The translations under genes and the position numbers were made by a program. Shown in pieces: positions 7,883-16,563 of a stretch of 64,000 bases of DNA. The stretch is taken from the NCBI GenBank assembly GCA_039028695.1, contig JBCCHN010000012.1, positions 10,160-74,159 on the forward strand. Reading direction: 5' to 3'. The stretch comes from JANQKX01 sp039028695. GTDB taxonomy: Bacteria; Pseudomonadota; Alphaproteobacteria; Kiloniellales; Kiloniellaceae. Numbering within the stretch: the stretch's first letter is position 1; the number at the start of each line of letters is the position of its first letter. Under the pieces are notes generated by a model. That model was not told the origin of the DNA, did not search any database, and worked only from the letters and a program-made list of their open reading frames with translations.

Positions 7883-8809
7883 ATGCTCAGTCAGCTTCCC
7901 TTCGAGTGTCCGCAGCATCTTCTCACTCTGGCAGGCCAGGGCGAGCCCACACCCATGGCCGTTGCGGGCGCCGAGTCAAGCGTGGCCCTAGAAAGTGTAA
8001 AGGCCGCCCACGATGAAGGACTCATTCTGCCCTACCTGGTTGGCGATCCAGCGAGCATTAAAAAAATCGCTGCAGAAATCCAGTGGCCCTTGGGTGATTT
8101 TGAGATCGTTTCCGCCGACGGCGAAGAAGATACCGCCGCAAAAGCGGTTGAACTGGTGCGAAAAAAGCAGGCCAAGGCGCTCATGAAGGGGCAGATCCAC
8201 ACGGATCGACTAATGCGGGCGGTGATCGACCGGGAAAAAGGGCTCCGCACCGGTCGGCGCTTAAGCCATATCTTTTACATGACTGCGCCAGGCCGTGAAG
8301 GTGCTCTCTCCATCACCGACGCCGCCGTCAATGTGGCACCCAGCGTCGATGTGCGCATGGATATCCTGCGCAATGCCATTTCCTTCCAACATGCCTTGGG
8401 CCAGGCCTGTCCCAAGGTGGCGGTGATCTCGGCAACGGAAACGCCAAATCCGGCCATGCCCACCAGTATGGAGGCCGCCGACATTGTCGCCCGTGCTGGA
8501 AATGGCGAAATCGAGGGCGCCTTGGTGGAAGGCCCCTTTGCCCTGGATCTGGCGGTCTCCCCGCACTCTGTGAAAATCAAAGGCATTGCTAGCAAAGTCG
8601 CCGGTCAGGCCGACGTGCTGCTCATGCCCGCAATTGAGGCGGGCAATGTCCTTTTTAAAGCCATGGTATACTACATGAGCGCGTGCGCCGCGGGCCTGGT
8701 CTTGGGGGCGGCTGCGCCCATCGTGCTGACCTCCCGCGCCGATCCGCCCGAGGCCCGCCTGGCCGCTGCTGCGTTGGCTTCAATTGTAAGCCAGTCGCTA
8801 GAAAGCTGA
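7883..8809 (+). CDS. Phosphate acetyl/butyryltransferase family enzyme
   Basis: 308 residues, the short PTA_PTB type without an N-terminal MaoC or DRTGG domain. MAVAGAESSVALESVKAAHDEG, LPYLVGDP and the segment LMKGQIHTDRLMRAVI near 100-115 match the family, as do ITDAAVNVAP near 140 and VSPHSVKIKGIASKVAGQADVLLMP near 230-255. It transfers an acyl group between CoA and phosphate. In alphaproteobacteria such genes often sit beside acetate kinase (ackA) or, in sulfonate users, beside xsc, which makes acetyl phosphate. Neither is adjacent here. Just past the stop, GATCCGA (8808-8814) pairs with TCGGATC (8837-8843) around a smaller CTAG hairpin, a weak terminator candidate without a T-run. Confidence 0.88.
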   Translation: MLSQLPFECPQHLLTLAGQGEPTPMAVAGAESSVALESVKAAHDEGLILPYLVGDPASIKKIAAEIQWPLGDFEIVSADGEEDTAAKAVELVRKKQAKALMKGQIHTDRLMRAVIDREKGLRTGRRLSHIFYMTAPGREGALSITDAAVNVAPSVDVRMDILRNAISFQHALGQACPKVAVISATETPNPAMPTSMEAADIVARAGNGEIEGALVEGPFALDLAVSPHSVKIKGIASKVAGQADVLLMPAIEAGNVLFKAMVYYMSACAAGLVLGAAAPIVLTSRADPPEARLAAAALASIVSQSLES

Positions 8810-8955
8810 TCCGAATCAACAATCTAGTGTGTCTAGTCGGATCATTTAAACCAAATCGAAACCTAACGGGCCTAGTGTTGATGGTTGGCTGAAACTGCTG
8901 CTCAAAGCAGACCGAGCCCAATAATTCCGAACCTTGGCCGATCAGGAGAAAGACC

Positions 8956-9495
8956 TTGAACCCTGCCACCCAGGCTGCCGTCACTGCCCAAAAGGAGGCA
9001 TCGGACCACCAGGCAGCGCTCGGCCAACTCGCTTTTTCAATCGACCGGCTCAAAGCGGCCAATGTCAATCCGGACTCCTTTTTGGCAACAGATTATTTGA
9101 ACCATTTCAACGAGATAATCATGCTCATGGAGCTCATCCCCAGCATGCCCGATTGCCTGGAGGATGCCCGTGCTTGGCAACCAAAGACCTATCAGGAGCA
9201 CTTCCAAGATAGCGGTCTAGCCGATGCGGAGCTGATTATTCAAGCCTATGAAAAAGCGCCGGAAGCCTATCGCCGGCCTTTCGATGCTGCCGTGACCGAG
9301 TTGAATAACCGCATTGCTTATGGCCTCACGATCTTGGAAGGCAAGCTTGCCGCGGACAAAGTTGAGTCCCTGGATGCCTGGGGGGATACCATCATGAGCA
9401 AGCTCAATCGGAGCGTCGAAAGCCTGTCGGCCATGATCAATGGATCCTTGCCCAGCAATGATCAGGGCGAGGTGGATTCGATCATCGACGCCTAG
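8956..9495 (+). CDS. Hypothetical protein, predicted all-helical, cytoplasmic
   Basis: 179 residues starting at TTG, chosen because AGGAG lies eight bases upstream and there is no in-frame ATG near the N-terminus. I do not recognise a named family. The sequence lacks a signal peptide, membrane segments and cysteine clusters. It is acidic and rich in Ala, Leu, Glu and Asp with helix-type spacing. DYLNHFNEIIMLMELIPSMPD at about 55-75 and YRRPFDAAVTELNNRI at about 110-125 are the most distinctive parts. It sits between the phosphate acyltransferase gene (146 bases upstream, same strand) and the convergent MocR regulator gene, with only 28 bases to the latter. Reading-frame bias and a good ribosome-binding site support a real gene. 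Confidence 0.75.
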   Translation: MNPATQAAVTAQKEASDHQAALGQLAFSIDRLKAANVNPDSFLATDYLNHFNEIIMLMELIPSMPDCLEDARAWQPKTYQEHFQDSGLADAELIIQAYEKAPEAYRRPFDAAVTELNNRIAYGLTILEGKLAADKVESLDAWGDTIMSKLNRSVESLSAMINGSLPSNDQGEVDSIIDA

Positions 9496-9523
9496 AGCCG
9501 GTGTCGAGCGAGTTGAAAGCACT

Positions 9524-11023
9524 CTAAGCCCGCTTTTTTCGGTTCCCAATTCCGCTTGACGCCACCTGCCCCATCAACTCGGCCAACAGTTTGATGCCCG
9601 GCTCGATACGGCTCAATTCAATGGATGAAAATCCGAGCCGCAGGTGATTTTTCGGAGCTTCATCGGCATAGTAATGATCGGTACCCGACTCGATAAGCAG
9701 TCCGTGCTGGCGCGCCGCCATGACGAGTTGGTCGCAATCCACCTCGGGCGGACAGGTCACCCAGAAGCTTGTGCCGCCTTGAGACTTCATGCGGGTTGTT
9801 TGCGGCAGATGTTTTTCCAAGGCGTCGCCCAGTTTTTCCCACCTTTGCCGGTATCCCCGCTGCAAACGATGGACCAGGGCATCGTAGTAGCCACCGGCGA
9901 TGAAATAGGCCAAGGTTCGCTGATTGTTGGCCGGCGGATGACGCATGATCAAGCGTCGCAGAAAACGGGCTTCGCGAATCAGTTCGCGGCTTGCCACCAT
10001 GTAGCCCATGCGAATCCCCGGTGCCAAGTACTTGGAAAAGCTCCCCAAATAGATCACCCGCTGATTATGGTCGATGGACTTCAACGCGGGCGTCGGCGCG
10101 GAGACAAAGTTTGTTTCCGCCTCATAATCATCCTCTATGATCAAAATGCCCTTTTCCTCAGCCTTCCGCAGTAGGGCGTTGCGGCGCTCGATCGGCAAGG
10201 TCACCGTGGTCGGTGATTGATGACTTGGGGTGACATAGATACAGTCACAATCATCCAATTCCCCATCCACAACCAATCCATGCTCGTCGACGGGAAGGGC
10301 TTTCAATTCCCCTCCGACAATTTGAAAGATATGCCGGGCATCCACGTAGCCTGGATCTTCAAAGCCGATTTGCGTGTCTGGGCCGGCAAGCAATTGGGCA
10401 ATCAAAAAAATCCCATTTTGCGCGCCGAGTGTTATGAGAATTTCATCTTCCGAAGCCTTGATGCCGCGACGGGGCAGGACTCGAGCCCGCACCTCTTCAA
10501 TAAGCCGCGGGTCATCTTGGTCAAAGCGGTCCTCGGACCAGTCCTGGATGGACGAAATCCCCAAGGCCTGCCGCGAGCACAGCCGCCAGGCAGTGACGGG
10601 AAAAAGGCTGGGGTCTGTTTGCCCGTAAATAAAGGGGTAGCGGTATTTGGTCCAATCCCGCGGCTTGGCCACGTGTTGCTGTTCAGACGGGCGGATTTGG
10701 AAGCGACCCTCCCAATCCACGGGCGCCTCCAAATTCTCCGTCTTTTGTTCTGGCGCCTGTGCCAAGTCGAAGGCCAGCTCAGCGTTAATAAAATAGCCGA
10801 CTCGCTCGCGCGAGATCAGCAAACCCTCATCAGCCAAGGCCTGATAGGCCAGAACAACCGTATTTCGGGACACACCAAGCGACTGGGCCATGCGCCGGCA
10901 CGATGGCAAGGGTTCGTCGCCGGATAGGCGACCATCGACAATGGCGTCCACCAACTGGCGCCGAAGCTGGGTTTGCAGGCCAACCCCGCTGTTGTGCTTA
11001 ACCGGAAATATTAAATCCCGCAT
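9524..11023 (-). CDS. MocR-family regulator (GntR winged helix fused to class I aminotransferase domain)
   Basis: 499 residues from the ATG at 11023. A TTG at 11074 gives 17 more residues, but the -10-like TATAAT at 11085-11090 would place transcription start almost on that TTG, so the ATG is preferred. Residues 1-75 form a GntR-type DNA-binding domain (LQTQLRRQLVDAI; PLPSCRRMAQSLGVSRNTV; YQALADEGLL). The rest is a fold-type I aminotransferase-like domain with ITLGAQNGI, CIYVTPSHQSPT, IIEDDYEAE and the PLP lysine in YLGSFSKYLAPGIRMGY. MocR proteins such as TauR, GabR and PdxR sense an amine-PLP adduct and control genes for taurine, GABA or vitamin B6. Divergence from soeABC and closeness to two aminotransferases suggest an amine-derived inducer (inference). 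Confidence 0.9.
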   Translation of the reverse strand: MRDLIFPVKHNSGVGLQTQLRRQLVDAIVDGRLSGDEPLPSCRRMAQSLGVSRNTVVLAYQALADEGLLISRERVGYFINAELAFDLAQAPEQKTENLEAPVDWEGRFQIRPSEQQHVAKPRDWTKYRYPFIYGQTDPSLFPVTAWRLCSRQALGISSIQDWSEDRFDQDDPRLIEEVRARVLPRRGIKASEDEILITLGAQNGIFLIAQLLAGPDTQIGFEDPGYVDARHIFQIVGGELKALPVDEHGLVVDGELDDCDCIYVTPSHQSPTTVTLPIERRNALLRKAEEKGILIIEDDYEAETNFVSAPTPALKSIDHNQRVIYLGSFSKYLAPGIRMGYMVASRELIREARFLRRLIMRHPPANNQRTLAYFIAGGYYDALVHRLQRGYRQRWEKLGDALEKHLPQTTRMKSQGGTSFWVTCPPEVDCDQLVMAARQHGLLIESGTDHYYADEAPKNHLRLGFSSIELSRIEPGIKLLAELMGQVASSGIGNRKKRA

Positions 11024-11074
11024 TTGCGCAATAACCCTCGTCCCCACAGCAAAATCTTGCCGAGCCTTTCCCAA

Positions 11075-11383
11075 AATTAGCTGAATTATACAATGATTCC
11101 GGCTTATTACGAGCCAATTGCTCAGCCTGCTTGGCAGGCCGCGACAAAGCGCTCACGGCGCCACGGCCTTACCCAGGAACAAAGCCGCCCTTGGCCTTAC
11201 CAACGATCGGTATCTGGCTCTAATCGTTAGGGTTTTCCGAGATTAAATTCTAGGCCAAACCATGGTCCTTGCCCCACGGGCAAATAACCTCTAAGCCCAC
11301 ATATCATTTTCAAAGGCTAAGGTCATACAGCCTTTTGGCCCCCATTTGGGCCAACTCATGAAAAGGAAAAGGATAAAGTCCCA
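11075..11383. promoter_or_regulatory. Divergent promoter region between the MocR gene and soeA
   Basis: About 310 bases with no gene. On the minus strand TATAAT at 11085-11090 is a plausible -10 box for the MocR gene, though no clear TTGACA lies 16-18 bases further upstream. On the plus strand AAAAGGA about 10 bases before the ATG at 11384 is the likely soeA ribosome-binding site. No convincing paired operator was found by eye. Confidence 0.4.
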
Positions 11384-14299
11384 ATGTCGGTCGTCGGACG
11401 AAATCATACAAAAGATCGCCCGATCGATACCAATCAAAAGATTGGGGACGAGGTTAAATATTCAACCTGTTATATGTGCGCGTGCCGTTGCGGCATTAAG
11501 GTTCACCTCAAAGACGGCGCCATCCGTTACATCGAAGGTAATCCCAATCATCCCATCAACAAGGGTGTGCTCTGTGCCAAAGGTTCTGCCGGGATTATGC
11601 AGCACTACTCTCCGGCTCGGCTGACCAAGCCCCTTTTGCGGGTTGGCGAACGGGGGGCTGGCGAATTCAAGGAAATTGAGTGGGACGAAGCTCTTCAGAC
11701 CGCCACAATGTGGCTCAGTGCCATTCGTAACGAGGATCCGCGCAAGCTCGCCTTTTTCACCGGCCGGGACCAAAGCCAAGCCCTGACCGGCTGGTGGGCT
11801 AGTCAATTCGGCACCCCCAACTATGCAGCGCACGGGGGCTTTTGCTCGGTCAATATGGCCTCTGCCGGACTCTATTCTATCGGCGGTTCTTTTTGGGAGT
11901 TCGGCCAGCCCGATTGGGACCGCACCAAGTACCTCATGATGTTCGGCGTGGCCGAGGATCACGACAGCAATCCCATCAAGACCGGCCTGGCCAAGGTCAA
12001 GGCCAATGGCGCCAAATTCGTCTCCATTAACCCCATCAAGACCGGCTATTCGGCCATTGCCGATGAATGGGTTGGTCTGAACCCCGGTACGGACGGCCTA
12101 TTTATCCTGTCGCTGGTCTACGAGCTGCTACGGGCGGGTAAGGTGGATGCGGACTACCTGGCCCGTTACACCAATGCCCCCTATTTGGTGATCCAAGACG
12201 AAGGAGCCCCTGACCATGGTCTTTTTGCCCGGGACGAGGCGGACGAGATTTTATGCCATGACCGCAAATCAAACCAGCTTCGGCCCTGCAGTGACCCAGA
12301 GCTTCAGCCCAGCCTAACGGGTGCGGTTAGGCTGCCTGACGGTCGCTCGGCGGTTCCTGCTTTTGCCTTGATGGCCCAAGCCTATTCAGATCCTGGCTAC
12401 GCCCCTGATGCCGTGGCGGATAGAGTGGGTATTCCAGCCGAGCAAATTCGCCGTCTCGCGGCCGAACTTGCCCAAATTGCCTTTGAAGAAGAAATCGTCC
12501 TCGATCAACCTTGGACCGACTGGCGCGGGAAGCGGCATGAAACGATGATCGGGCGGCCCGTATCCATGCATGCCATGCGGGGCATTTCCGCCCATTCCAA
12601 CGGTTTTCACACCTGCCGCGCCATTCACCTCTTGCAGGTTATTCTGGGTTCAATCGATTGCCCCGGCGGCTTTCGATATAAGCCGCCCTTCCCTCGTCCG
12701 ACTCCTCCCGGCCCGCGTCCGGCCGGTAAATTAGGCGATGTGGCACCCAATACGCCCTTGCCTGGCCCACCTCTGGGATTCCCCATGGGCCCGGAAGATC
12801 TCTTGGTGGATGACGACGGTCAGCCCTTGCGTATCGACAAGGCCTTTTCATGGGAGAATCCCCTTTCCAACCATGGCATGTTGCACATGGTCATCTCCAA
12901 TGCGTGGCGCGGCGACCCCTACCCCGTTGATACCTTGTTCATGTACATGGCCAATATGGCCTGGAACTCCGCCATGAATACGGCGGACACCATAAAGATG
13001 CTGACCGACAAGAACGCCGACGGCGAGTACAAGATCCCACGCCTTATCTATTCCGATGCTTATTACTCCGAGACCGTAGCCTATGCGGACCTGGTGCTGC
13101 CCGATACAACCTATTTGGAGCGCTGGGATTGCATCTCGGTCCTAGACCGACCCATTTGTGAGCCGGAGGGACCAGCCGATTCGATCCGCCAGCCGGTGGT
13201 CGCTCCCGACCGGGATGTGCGCCCCTTCCAGGAGGTCCTTTTGGAACTCGGCGCCCGCCTGGGCCTACCGGGCATGAGCAACGATGACGGCAGCCCCACA
13301 TATCCCGGCGGGTACCCCGATTACTTGATCAATCACCAACGCAAACCCGGCGTGGGCAGCCTGATGGGTTGGCGCGGCGAGGACGGTACCGCCAAGGGAC
13401 GGGGTGCCCCCAACCCCAACCAGCTGCAAAAGTACATCGACAACCAGTGTTTCTGGCAGGATCACCTGGCCCCGGACCAGCTATATTTCAAACACTCCAA
13501 TCAGTCCTATCTGAACTATGCCGCCCGCATGGGCTTTATCGACCAGGCTCAGCCCATTGTCTTGCAAATCTATAGCGAGATCATGCAACGCTTCCGCTTG
13601 GCGGCGGAGGGCCATGGTCCCCATCAACCCCCGGAACTTCATCGGGAGCGGGTCAAAACCTACTTCGATCCCTTGCCCCTCTGGTATGCGCCCTTTGAAA
13701 GCGCTTGCAACGATGAAGAGGCCTATCCCCTCTATGCCGTTACCCAGCGCCCCATGGCCATGTATCATTCTTGGGGCTCACAGAACGCTTGGTTGCGCCA
13801 AATTCACGGCAGTAACCGGATCTATATCTCCGAAGGCCTCGCCAAGGCTGAGGGCATAAAAGAGGACGATTGGATTTGGGTTTATAGCCGTCATAGCCGG
13901 ATCAAGGCGCAGGTCCGGGTGATGATGGGGCTCAACGAAAAGACCATCTGGACATGGAACGCCATCGGTAAGCGAAAAGGGGCCTGGAATCTGGACCGGA
14001 ATGCCGGCGAGGCGAGCAAGGGCTTCCTCCTTAATCACCTCATCGACGATCTTCTTCCAGAACAAGACGGCGGTTATCGCTATTCCTGTTCCGACCCCGT
14101 GACCGGTCAAGCGGCCTGGTACGACCTGAGGGTCCGCATCGAAAAGGCCCTGCCCCACGAGGGCGCCATCACCGAGCCCCAGTTTCCCGAGCTGCAAAAA
14201 CCCAAAGGTCTGGGACAAACACCGGCTCAGTTGCGCTATGGCGCGGCCTTCCAGGAAGCAACGGGCGATAACGGTGGCAAGCTAGGGCACAAAAAATGA
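11384..14299 (+). CDS. soeA: Molybdopterin oxidoreductase, sulfite dehydrogenase (quinone) catalytic subunit SoeA
   Basis: 971 residues with no Tat signal, so the enzyme should face the cytoplasm. The N-terminus carries a [4Fe-4S] motif with Cys29, Cys32, Cys36 and Cys64 (TCYMCACRC and GVLCAKG). Cys154 in GGFCSVNMASAG is in the place of the Mo-coordinating residue of the complex-iron-sulfur family. The molybdopterin-binding body runs to about 700 (GVAEDHDSNP, SINPIKTGYSAIADEW, SDAYYSETVAYADLVLPDTTYLE) and the MoCo dinucleotide-binding C-terminal domain from about 770. A proline-rich loop sits at about 428-470. The length, missing export signal and downstream subunits match SoeABC, which oxidises sulfite to sulfate in the cytoplasm and passes electrons to quinone. 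Polysulfide, thiosulfate or DMSO reductase relatives cannot be fully excluded. The stop overlaps soeB by 4 bases. Confidence 0.82.
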   Translation: MSVVGRNHTKDRPIDTNQKIGDEVKYSTCYMCACRCGIKVHLKDGAIRYIEGNPNHPINKGVLCAKGSAGIMQHYSPARLTKPLLRVGERGAGEFKEIEWDEALQTATMWLSAIRNEDPRKLAFFTGRDQSQALTGWWASQFGTPNYAAHGGFCSVNMASAGLYSIGGSFWEFGQPDWDRTKYLMMFGVAEDHDSNPIKTGLAKVKANGAKFVSINPIKTGYSAIADEWVGLNPGTDGLFILSLVYELLRAGKVDADYLARYTNAPYLVIQDEGAPDHGLFARDEADEILCHDRKSNQLRPCSDPELQPSLTGAVRLPDGRSAVPAFALMAQAYSDPGYAPDAVADRVGIPAEQIRRLAAELAQIAFEEEIVLDQPWTDWRGKRHETMIGRPVSMHAMRGISAHSNGFHTCRAIHLLQVILGSIDCPGGFRYKPPFPRPTPPGPRPAGKLGDVAPNTPLPGPPLGFPMGPEDLLVDDDGQPLRIDKAFSWENPLSNHGMLHMVISNAWRGDPYPVDTLFMYMANMAWNSAMNTADTIKMLTDKNADGEYKIPRLIYSDAYYSETVAYADLVLPDTTYLERWDCISVLDRPICEPEGPADSIRQPVVAPDRDVRPFQEVLLELGARLGLPGMSNDDGSPTYPGGYPDYLINHQRKPGVGSLMGWRGEDGTAKGRGAPNPNQLQKYIDNQCFWQDHLAPDQLYFKHSNQSYLNYAARMGFIDQAQPIVLQIYSEIMQRFRLAAEGHGPHQPPELHRERVKTYFDPLPLWYAPFESACNDEEAYPLYAVTQRPMAMYHSWGSQNAWLRQIHGSNRIYISEGLAKAEGIKEDDWIWVYSRHSRIKAQVRVMMGLNEKTIWTWNAIGKRKGAWNLDRNAGEASKGFLLNHLIDDLLPEQDGGYRYSCSDPVTGQAAWYDLRVRIEKALPHEGAITEPQFPELQKPKGLGQTPAQLRYGAAFQEATGDNGGKLGHKK

Positions 14300-15078
14300 C
14301 CTCGCTCCCGCAAAATCCCCCTGCCAAGCGGCTGGGGCTGGTTATCGACCTGGATACCTGCGTGGGCTGCCATGCCTGCGTGGTGAACTGCAAGGAATGG
14401 AACACGGGCGGCTACCCAGCCCCCCTCAGTGACCTTAATCCCTATGGGGCGGCGCAAAGCGGTGCCTGGTTGAACCGGGTCCACTCCTTTGAGGCAGTTT
14501 ACGAAGACAACGCTAACGCGGCCCGCGACGGCGCCTCGCAAAGCCAGAGCCGAACCGTCCACTTCCCCAAATCATGCCTACATTGCCAGGATGCGGCTTG
14601 TGTAACCGTTTGCCCAACCGGCGCCTCCTATAAGCGGGAGGAGGATGGTATCGTCCTCGTGCAAGAGGACCTCTGCATCGGTTGTGGACTGTGCTCTTGG
14701 GCGTGCCCCTATGGTGCCCGAGAGATGGATCCCACCGGCGGTGTGATGAAAAAATGCACCCTGTGCATCGACCGTATCTACAACGAAGAGATCGAAGAAG
14801 CCCAGCGCCAACCGGCTTGCGTCAATACTTGCCCCGCCAAGGCCCGGCATTTCGGCGATTTGGCCGATCCTGACTCATCGGTTTCCAAGTTGGTGGCCGA
14901 ACGGGGCGGCATGGATCTCATGCCCGAGATGGGCTACCGGCCCACGAACAAATACCTGCCGCCCCGCCCCCGCCGCGATAGCTACGGCAAACAAGGTGGC
15001 GCCAACGGCCCCCTAGAAAGCGCCGATCCTAAGGGTGGATTCCTTGGCTGGGTCGATCGCCTGTTGAGCGACGATTAG
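14296..15078 (+). CDS. soeB: Sulfite dehydrogenase iron-sulfur subunit SoeB (four [4Fe-4S] clusters)
   Basis: 260 residues. Four cysteine groups are visible in the order usual for DmsB/PsrB/SoeB-type electron-transfer subunits: CVGCHACVVNC (22-32), CLHCQDAACVTVCPTGA (about 94-110), CIGCGLCSWACPYGA (about 128-142) and CTLCIDRI with CVNTCPAKA (about 153-185). No signal peptide is present, in keeping with a cytoplasmic complex bound to the membrane by SoeC. It would carry electrons from the molybdenum subunit to the membrane anchor. The ATG overlaps the stop of soeA as ATGA, indicating translational coupling and tight stoichiometry. The C-terminal 60 residues are Pro/Gly/Arg-rich without known motifs. 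Confidence 0.88.
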   Translation: MTSLPQNPPAKRLGLVIDLDTCVGCHACVVNCKEWNTGGYPAPLSDLNPYGAAQSGAWLNRVHSFEAVYEDNANAARDGASQSQSRTVHFPKSCLHCQDAACVTVCPTGASYKREEDGIVLVQEDLCIGCGLCSWACPYGAREMDPTGGVMKKCTLCIDRIYNEEIEEAQRQPACVNTCPAKARHFGDLADPDSSVSKLVAERGGMDLMPEMGYRPTNKYLPPRPRRDSYGKQGGANGPLESADPKGGFLGWVDRLLSDD

Positions 15079-15095
15079 ACCGGGCAGCCTAGTTC

Positions 15096-16055
15096 ATGAA
15101 TCCAGCCTTTTCCGTCCTCATCTTCACCACTCTGTCCGGCGCCGGCTATGGCCTCTTGACCCTGGTCGCCCTGTTGCGCATGACCGATGCCTTTCCGGCG
15201 GTGCGCTGGCTTGGCTTTACCTCCTTAAGCCTCGCTCTGGTTCTAATCACGATCGGGCTTATGGCCTCAACTTTCCACCTGGGCCATCCCGAACGGGCCT
15301 GGCGGGCGCTGAGCCAATGGCGCTCTTCTTGGCTTTCCCGCGAAGGGGTAATGGCCTTGGTCACCTATATGCCCGCTGGTCTCTTATGGCTGGGATGGAT
15401 TTTTTGGCAGGCCGACAACCATATCATGTCCCTGTTGGCTTTAATGAGTGCTCTTGGAGCAATCTTGACCGTTATCTGCACAGGGATGATCTACGCATCC
15501 CTGAAAACCATTCCTCAATGGCACAATGTGTGGACCGTCCCGGTTTATCTCATGTTCGCCCTGATGACAGGCGCACTCCTCTGCTATGCCATTAGCCTGT
15601 GGTTCGGATTGCCTGCCGCCGACGGCCTGGCGGTCTTGGTTCTCCTGTCTCTTCTTGGGGCTTGGGCAGTGAAGTGGAGCTATTGGCAGGCCATCGACAC
15701 GACCCCCAAGTCCAGCGATATCCGCTCGGCAACCGGCCTGGCCGCTTTTGCCGAGGTCCGCCTTCTCGACCCGCCTCATACCGAAGAAAACTTCCTAATG
15801 AAGGAGATGGGCTATCAAGTCGGCCGCAAGCATGCGACCAAACTTCGACGGCTGGCCCTCCTCTTGGGCGGGGTCTTGCCCTTTGCCCTAACGTTGCTGG
15901 CTATTGCCGCCGCCTCGGGCCCCTTCTGGATTGCCGCCGTGATCGCTAGCCTAGCGGCCCTGTCGGGCATCGCCGGTGTCTTCATCGAGCGCTGGCTGCT
16001 CTTCGCTCAGGCCCAGCACAAGGTCACCCTCTATTACGGCCAGCCTACAGCCTAA
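15096..16055 (+). CDS. soeC: Sulfite dehydrogenase membrane anchor SoeC (DmsC family)
   Basis: 319 residues with eight hydrophobic segments by eye: about 7-28, 40-61, 80-100, 108-132, 145-166, 172-191, 252-274 and 277-300. The motif STFHLGHPERAWRAL after the second segment is characteristic of DmsC-type anchors. It would anchor SoeAB to the inner face of the membrane and reduce quinone. It follows soeB by 17 bases and ends the operon. Beyond the stop a short imperfect hairpin (CGGTTT/AAACCG, 16067-16085) lacks a T-run. The gene order catalytic-FeS-anchor without a chaperone gene fits Soe operons. Confidence 0.85.
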   Translation: MNPAFSVLIFTTLSGAGYGLLTLVALLRMTDAFPAVRWLGFTSLSLALVLITIGLMASTFHLGHPERAWRALSQWRSSWLSREGVMALVTYMPAGLLWLGWIFWQADNHIMSLLALMSALGAILTVICTGMIYASLKTIPQWHNVWTVPVYLMFALMTGALLCYAISLWFGLPAADGLAVLVLLSLLGAWAVKWSYWQAIDTTPKSSDIRSATGLAAFAEVRLLDPPHTEENFLMKEMGYQVGRKHATKLRRLALLLGGVLPFALTLLAIAAASGPFWIAAVIASLAALSGIAGVFIERWLLFAQAQHKVTLYYGQPTA

Positions 16056-16188
16056 CCGGCGGTTTAAGCACCAAACCGGCTCCACCATCCGGGGCCTGCC
16101 TTGACGATTGGCCAAGAAAAAAGAAAAAAAGGATGGATCAGGAAAAATTTCGCAAATGAGAATCCACGCACGCTGGTTGCGCAGCCGA

Positions 16189-16563
16189 TCACTGTTGCAT
16201 TCGATTAGGGTATATACGCTCCGCACCGGCACGGCCGTCACTCTCACACCATTGGCGATGCCCGCCCAGCCCACGGTTATTGTATTCTCGATCGGCGGCA
16301 GCCATGGCTTTGATGCGAACCCTTGTTAGTTGATCCTTGTTACGCTTGTCTTGCGCTTCTAACTGGCCACGCTTAGCGGCATAGGCGGCGTGGAGGTCTT
16401 CATCGACAATCCCGCAAAAGACGGTGACCTCGAAGTCATAGATTAGATCATAATAAGGATCTGAGTCCGCGTATAGCGAGGCAGGCCAAACAACCGCCAA
16501 ACAGAATAAAGGCACTCTGATAAAGGCCCAGAGCCCTCTAATCATCGCGCGAGAAAAACTCAC
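16189..16563 (-). CDS. Small exported protein of unknown function (last gene of transporter operon)
   Basis: 124 residues. The first 32 look like a signal peptide: basic start, hydrophobic core (FIRVPLFCLAVVWPASLYA) and a possible cleavage site after SLYA. The mature part is short, charged and probably helical (DPYYDLIYDFEVTVFCG; AAKRGQLEAQDKRNKDQ), with two cysteines. I do not recognise a family. Its start lies inside the preceding gene (26-base overlap), so it is probably translated by coupling. It closes the operon that begins with the PotD-like protein, and a role at the periplasmic side of that transporter is possible but unproven. Confidence 0.6.
   Translation of the reverse strand: MSFSRAMIRGLWAFIRVPLFCLAVVWPASLYADSDPYYDLIYDFEVTVFCGIVDEDLHAAYAAKRGQLEAQDKRNKDQLTRVRIKAMAAADREYNNRGLGGHRQWCESDGRAGAERIYPNRMQQ

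Noticed and set aside
16056..16140. Possible terminator after soeC
   Set aside because: The hairpin CGGTTT/AAACCG is short and imperfect and the downstream run is of A, not T, on the transcribed strand.
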